64,000 bases of DNA from Neolewinella persica DSM 23188 (GTDB lineage: Bacteria > Bacteroidota > Bacteroidia > Chitinophagales > Saprospiraceae), in contig NZ_KB890425.1 of assembly GCF_000373105.1 (NCBI RefSeq), positions 62,001-126,000 on the forward strand, in the 5' to 3' direction. A program made the position numbers and the translations under genes. Below are positions 61,504 through 64,000 of this stretch, one piece after another. The notes below the pieces were generated by a model. That model saw nothing but the letters and a program-made list of their open reading frames with translations, was not told the origin of the DNA and made no database searches. Numbering within the stretch: the stretch's first letter is position 1; the number at the start of each line of letters is the position of its first letter.

Positions 61504-62757
61504 ATGAAAATTATCCACTTACCCATCTTTGCGCTCATCAGCCTCCTGCTTTGCACCTGCGGCCCCGCCACAGAAAATGCTCCGGAGGAAATGACCGACG
61601 AGCAGCTCCGTACCCACGCAAATGAGCTGGCTCACAAATACATCATCACCGACGGTCACGTTGATTTACCCTACCGCCTGAAGGTGAAGAACTTTAAACT
61701 CGACAAAGAATACCTCGGTATTCCTATCCAAACGGATGCCGGCGACTTCGACCACGTACGCGCCGTGAAGGGAGGCCTCGATGCGCCTTTCATGTCGATT
61801 TATATCCCCAGTGGCCTGCAAAAGGAACCCGGCGAAAGCCCGAAGTTGGCCGATAGCCTCATCAACATGGTCAAGGGCATTGCCGATGCCCACCCCGATA
61901 AATTCCGGGTCACCACCAGCCCTGATCAACTGGAGCAAAACTTCAAAGATGGCGTAATGAGCCTCCCGATGGGCATGGAAAACGGGTCTCCAATCGAAGA
62001 CAAAATCGAACGGGTAAAGGAATACTACGACAAAGGTATTCGCTACATCACCCTTACGCACGCCAAGGATAACCTGATCTGCGACAGCAGCTACGACACT
62101 ACGGCAACCCACGGCGGGTTGAGCGATTTTGGTCGCGAAGTCGTTATGGAAATGAATAATGTCGGAATCATGGTCGACATCAGCCACGTAAGTGATAAGA
62201 CCTTCTGGCAAGTGGTAGAAATGACCGACGTACCGATGATTGCCAGTCACTCCAGTGTTCGCCACTTTACGCCAGGGTTCGAGCGGAATATGGACGATGA
62301 TATGATCAAGCGACTCGGCGAAGAAGGCGGCGTGATCCAGATAAACTTCGGTTCTACCTTCCTTGATGGTACGTTGCGCACCCGGCAAGACAGCCTGCGG
62401 GACGTTTTCAGGGAGCGAATGGAAGCCGCTGGCATTGAACGCGGTGACGAGGGTTCTGAAGAACTGGAGGAGGCCTTCAAGAAAGAATTCCCCACGCTGT
62501 ACTCCGACGTCGAAATGGTAGCCAACCACATCGACCGTGTCGTCGAACTAGCAGGTGTGGATCACGTAGGCTTTGGCTCCGACTTCGACGGTGTAGGTGA
62601 CTCTTTACCAACCGGCCTGAAAGACGTTGCCGATTTCCCTAACCTGATTTTCACCCTGCTTAAGCGAGGTTACTCCGACGAAGACATCGAGAAAATTTGC
62701 TCCGGCAACGTCCTGCGCGTCTGGCGGGCGGTGGAAAAAGCTGCTGCTGCTTCTTAG
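61504..62757 (+). CDS. Membrane dipeptidase (M19 family) lipoprotein
   Basis: A 417-residue dipeptidase. Zn ligands appear in ITDGHVDLPYRL (His-x-Asp), the Glu in PMGMENGSPIED, and His residues in IMVDISHVSD and MIASHSSVRHF. The C-terminal region has GSDFDGVGDSLPTGLKDVADFPNL. The signal peptide ends in a Cys-rich stretch LLLCTCGPATENAP that is encoded by a core repeat copy (61552-61569), so the lipidated Cys is probably at this site. It cleaves dipeptides in the periplasm. Confidence 0.92.
   Translation: MKIIHLPIFALISLLLCTCGPATENAPEEMTDEQLRTHANELAHKYIITDGHVDLPYRLKVKNFKLDKEYLGIPIQTDAGDFDHVRAVKGGLDAPFMSIYIPSGLQKEPGESPKLADSLINMVKGIADAHPDKFRVTTSPDQLEQNFKDGVMSLPMGMENGSPIEDKIERVKEYYDKGIRYITLTHAKDNLICDSSYDTTATHGGLSDFGREVVMEMNNVGIMVDISHVSDKTFWQVVEMTDVPMIASHSSVRHFTPGFERNMDDDMIKRLGEEGGVIQINFGSTFLDGTLRTRQDSLRDVFRERMEAAGIERGDEGSEELEEAFKKEFPTLYSDVEMVANHIDRVVELAGVDHVGFGSDFDGVGDSLPTGLKDVADFPNLIFTLLKRGYSDEDIEKICSGNVLRVWRAVEKAAAAS
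61552..61569 (+). repeat. 18-bp core repeat inside the dipeptidase signal peptide
   Basis: TGCACCTGCGGCCCCGCC, one mismatch, preceded by cctgctt. It encodes the CTCGPA part of the lipobox region. Confidence 0.75.
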
Positions 62758-62776
62758 TGGTCAAGAACCGAGTAGG

Positions 62777-62875
62777 TACCCATCACGAAGTGGGTTGGAA
62801 AATACCATGGTGCTGAGCGCCTGTAAACATAACCAGCCGCAAGTCAACTGAATCCTAAACCTTTACGGTTCGGGT
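62777..62875. repeat. 99-bp dispersed repeat, copy B
   Basis: About 85% identical to copy A at 9884-9982 without gaps, starting 20 bp after the dipeptidase stop. The 3' 35 bases match almost fully. Confidence 0.75.
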
Positions 62876-62888
62876 TTGAGAAAGTAAA

Positions 62889-62919
62889 AGCCCCCATCCG
62901 AAACCTTCGGATGGGGGCT
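62889..62919. terminator. Two-way terminator between convergent genes
   Basis: A perfect 14-bp stem agcccccatccgaa / ttcggatgggggct with a 3-nt loop, between the dipeptidase gene and the T9SS cargo gene. Confidence 0.8.
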
Positions 62920-62945
62920 GACTTCATTAAGACGGGAATACAAAA

Positions 62946-64000
62946 TTAATTCACAATAAAACGTTTTGTCTGCCGGTCAGAGCCTGACCGCAGATCGAGC
63001 AGGTAGAGGCCTGCTTTGAGGCTACTTACGTCAAAAGTTGTCTGAACGGTTCCCTGCGCGGACTGCTCCATGATTTTGCGGCCCCTGAGATCCCAGACGG
63101 TAAGCTGTACCGAAGTCCCCTCCGCTGCCTGATAGACGACGTTGAGGCGGTCACTCGTTGGATTCGGGAAGATTTTAATCTCTGCGGTTGCGCTTATTTC
63201 CGGAAGTGCCAGAGTCGGCGCGGTTACAGAAACTTCTTCCTTAGGACCCTGCGGGCTCTCGTCCGTAGAGCTGAGGGCGAGACCAAATAATAAATAGGCC
63301 GCCTGCTCAGAAGTATGACTCCGTTCGTTGTCGCGGATTTGGTCTTCCTCAATGGCCAGGCGGAAACCGCCTGCACCAATTGGGTCAGCTTTGAATACCG
63401 GCCAGCCGCCATCATTTCCGTCCATGGCCGCTGAGCTGAGCACGCCACCCAGAAGGTAGAGGTTATTTGGCACGTTGTAGAGGTAACCGAGGCTACTGTT
63501 CTGTTGGCCTTTAACAATGTCGGATCCGACACCGGTAACATACTCCTCCCCGTTAATGGTGCCGCTTCCTGCCTCGATGACCACGTAGCCCAGCGACTCA
63601 TTTGACCGGGTCCGGTCGTTATCTTCAGCAACGTGCTTACCCGCAGCGAAGCTGGATGGCGTTGGCGCATTAGACTGCGAGTTGGATCGGGACGCCCAGA
63701 ATACACTAAAGTCAGCATCGTTTTGGCTCATCACCTGCCCCAACACTACGGGGTTTAGGTAAGCATTTTGATAGCTACGGTTTTCCCGGTAGTTACTACC
63801 CCAGCGACTTCTGGCCGCCGTGCGGGTGGAGGTCGTGAGGACTGCTTCCATTTTGACACCGTAAGTCGGGAAATCGTAGACGCCTTCTTCCACTACGAAA
63901 TACTCAATGTCGTAAGTATCATTGGTATTTGCTCCGGGGCGCTGCGCCCGGATCTGGAAGGAGTTGGCGCCGGCATTCCTGACGCGAGCCACAACCGGGT
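62946..64000 (-). CDS. T9SS-sorted secreted protein, C-terminal part
   Basis: The frame is open to the window edge, so the N-terminus is missing. The last 80 or so residues are a type IX secretion sorting domain: EIKIFPNPTSDRLNVVYQ, then SVQLTVWDLRGRKIMEQ and SSLKAGLYLLDLRSGSDRQTKRFIVN. The part before is rich in Asn, Ser and Gly with YDIEYFVVEEGVYDFPTYGVKMEAV, likely a beta-rich binding region. Such proteins cross the outer membrane and may be surface bound. Confidence 0.9.
   Translation of the reverse strand, partial: PVVARVRNAGANSFQIRAQRPGANTNDTYDIEYFVVEEGVYDFPTYGVKMEAVLTTSTRTAARSRWGSNYRENRSYQNAYLNPVVLGQVMSQNDADFSVFWASRSNSQSNAPTPSSFAAGKHVAEDNDRTRSNESLGYVVIEAGSGTINGEEYVTGVGSDIVKGQQNSSLGYLYNVPNNLYLLGGVLSSAAMDGNDGGWPVFKADPIGAGGFRLAIEEDQIRDNERSHTSEQAAYLLFGLALSSTDESPQGPKEEVSVTAPTLALPEISATAEIKIFPNPTSDRLNVVYQAAEGTSVQLTVWDLRGRKIMEQSAQGTVQTTFDVSSLKAGLYLLDLRSGSDRQTKRFIVN

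Noticed and set aside
61666-62529. 287-residue frame on the minus strand
   Set aside because: Antisense shadow of the dipeptidase gene.

Overview
The window looks like a chromosomal segment of a Bacteroidota bacterium, most likely class Saprospiria (Lewinella-like). This is inferred from the C-terminal type IX secretion sorting domain at 62946, promoters of the form TTG-N19-21-TAnnTTTG, DUF2723, LytTR regulators, an arg cluster that opens with a GNAT gene, moderately high G+C, and tRNAs without an encoded CCA. No phage, IS element, CRISPR or rRNA was seen. The genes are mostly housekeeping.

Layout. 1-5750: epimerase start, anmK with a cytochrome c lipoprotein, a LytS/LytTR-type two-component pair divergent from a lipoprotein gene, and a fatty acid hydroxylase. 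5780-9300: PfkB kinase, tRNA-Asn, pnuC, AI-2E family exporter, small membrane protein. 9300-10445: gene-poor stretch with a 54-residue membrane peptide, one copy of a 99-bp repeat and a probable small RNA. 10446-16780: HMG-CoA synthase family, hydrolase, MFS, pdxH, macro domain. 16928-20897: clpX, clpP, tig and tRNA-Leu. 21238-24333: frameshifted Uma2 gene, TonB fragment, membrane patatin. 24602-37340: DUF2723 glycosyltransferase, pseudouridine synthase, aminopeptidase P, PBP1A, TIM-barrel protein, DUF58, two TonB-like paralogs, a monooxygenase. 37553-42275: argD, argC, argG and a GNAT gene, with a hairpin tandem array between argG and the GNAT gene. 42714-46763: an ELWxxDGT gene remnant, a DUF1080 lipoprotein, and a membrane LytTR regulator with an outer membrane protein and a serine hydrolase. 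46778-53686: parC, two ppk2 genes, gyrB. 53912-59159: DUF819 transporter, then ornithine cyclodeaminase homolog, thrC and thrB. 59398-64000: VWA protein, a membrane protein, dipeptidase and a T9SS cargo protein.

The most unusual content is between the genes. An 18-bp core, GGCGCGGCCGCAGGTGCA, recurs more than 20 times in 64 kb in both orientations. It is often followed by about 15 purine-rich bases and AGCAGG, lies within spacers built of iterated words and their inverted copies, and has been absorbed into coding sequence, including a lipoprotein signal peptide. A separate 70-bp two-hairpin element occurs twice with compensatory base changes, and one copy appears to have expanded into a 9- to 10-unit array inside the arg cluster. 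A 99-bp repeat also occurs twice.

Both LytTR regulators lie next to 12-bp direct repeats spaced exactly 21 bp apart, the expected geometry for LytTR binding, which suggests local regulatory circuits. All coordinates, repeat matches and alignments were made by eye; no database search was run.
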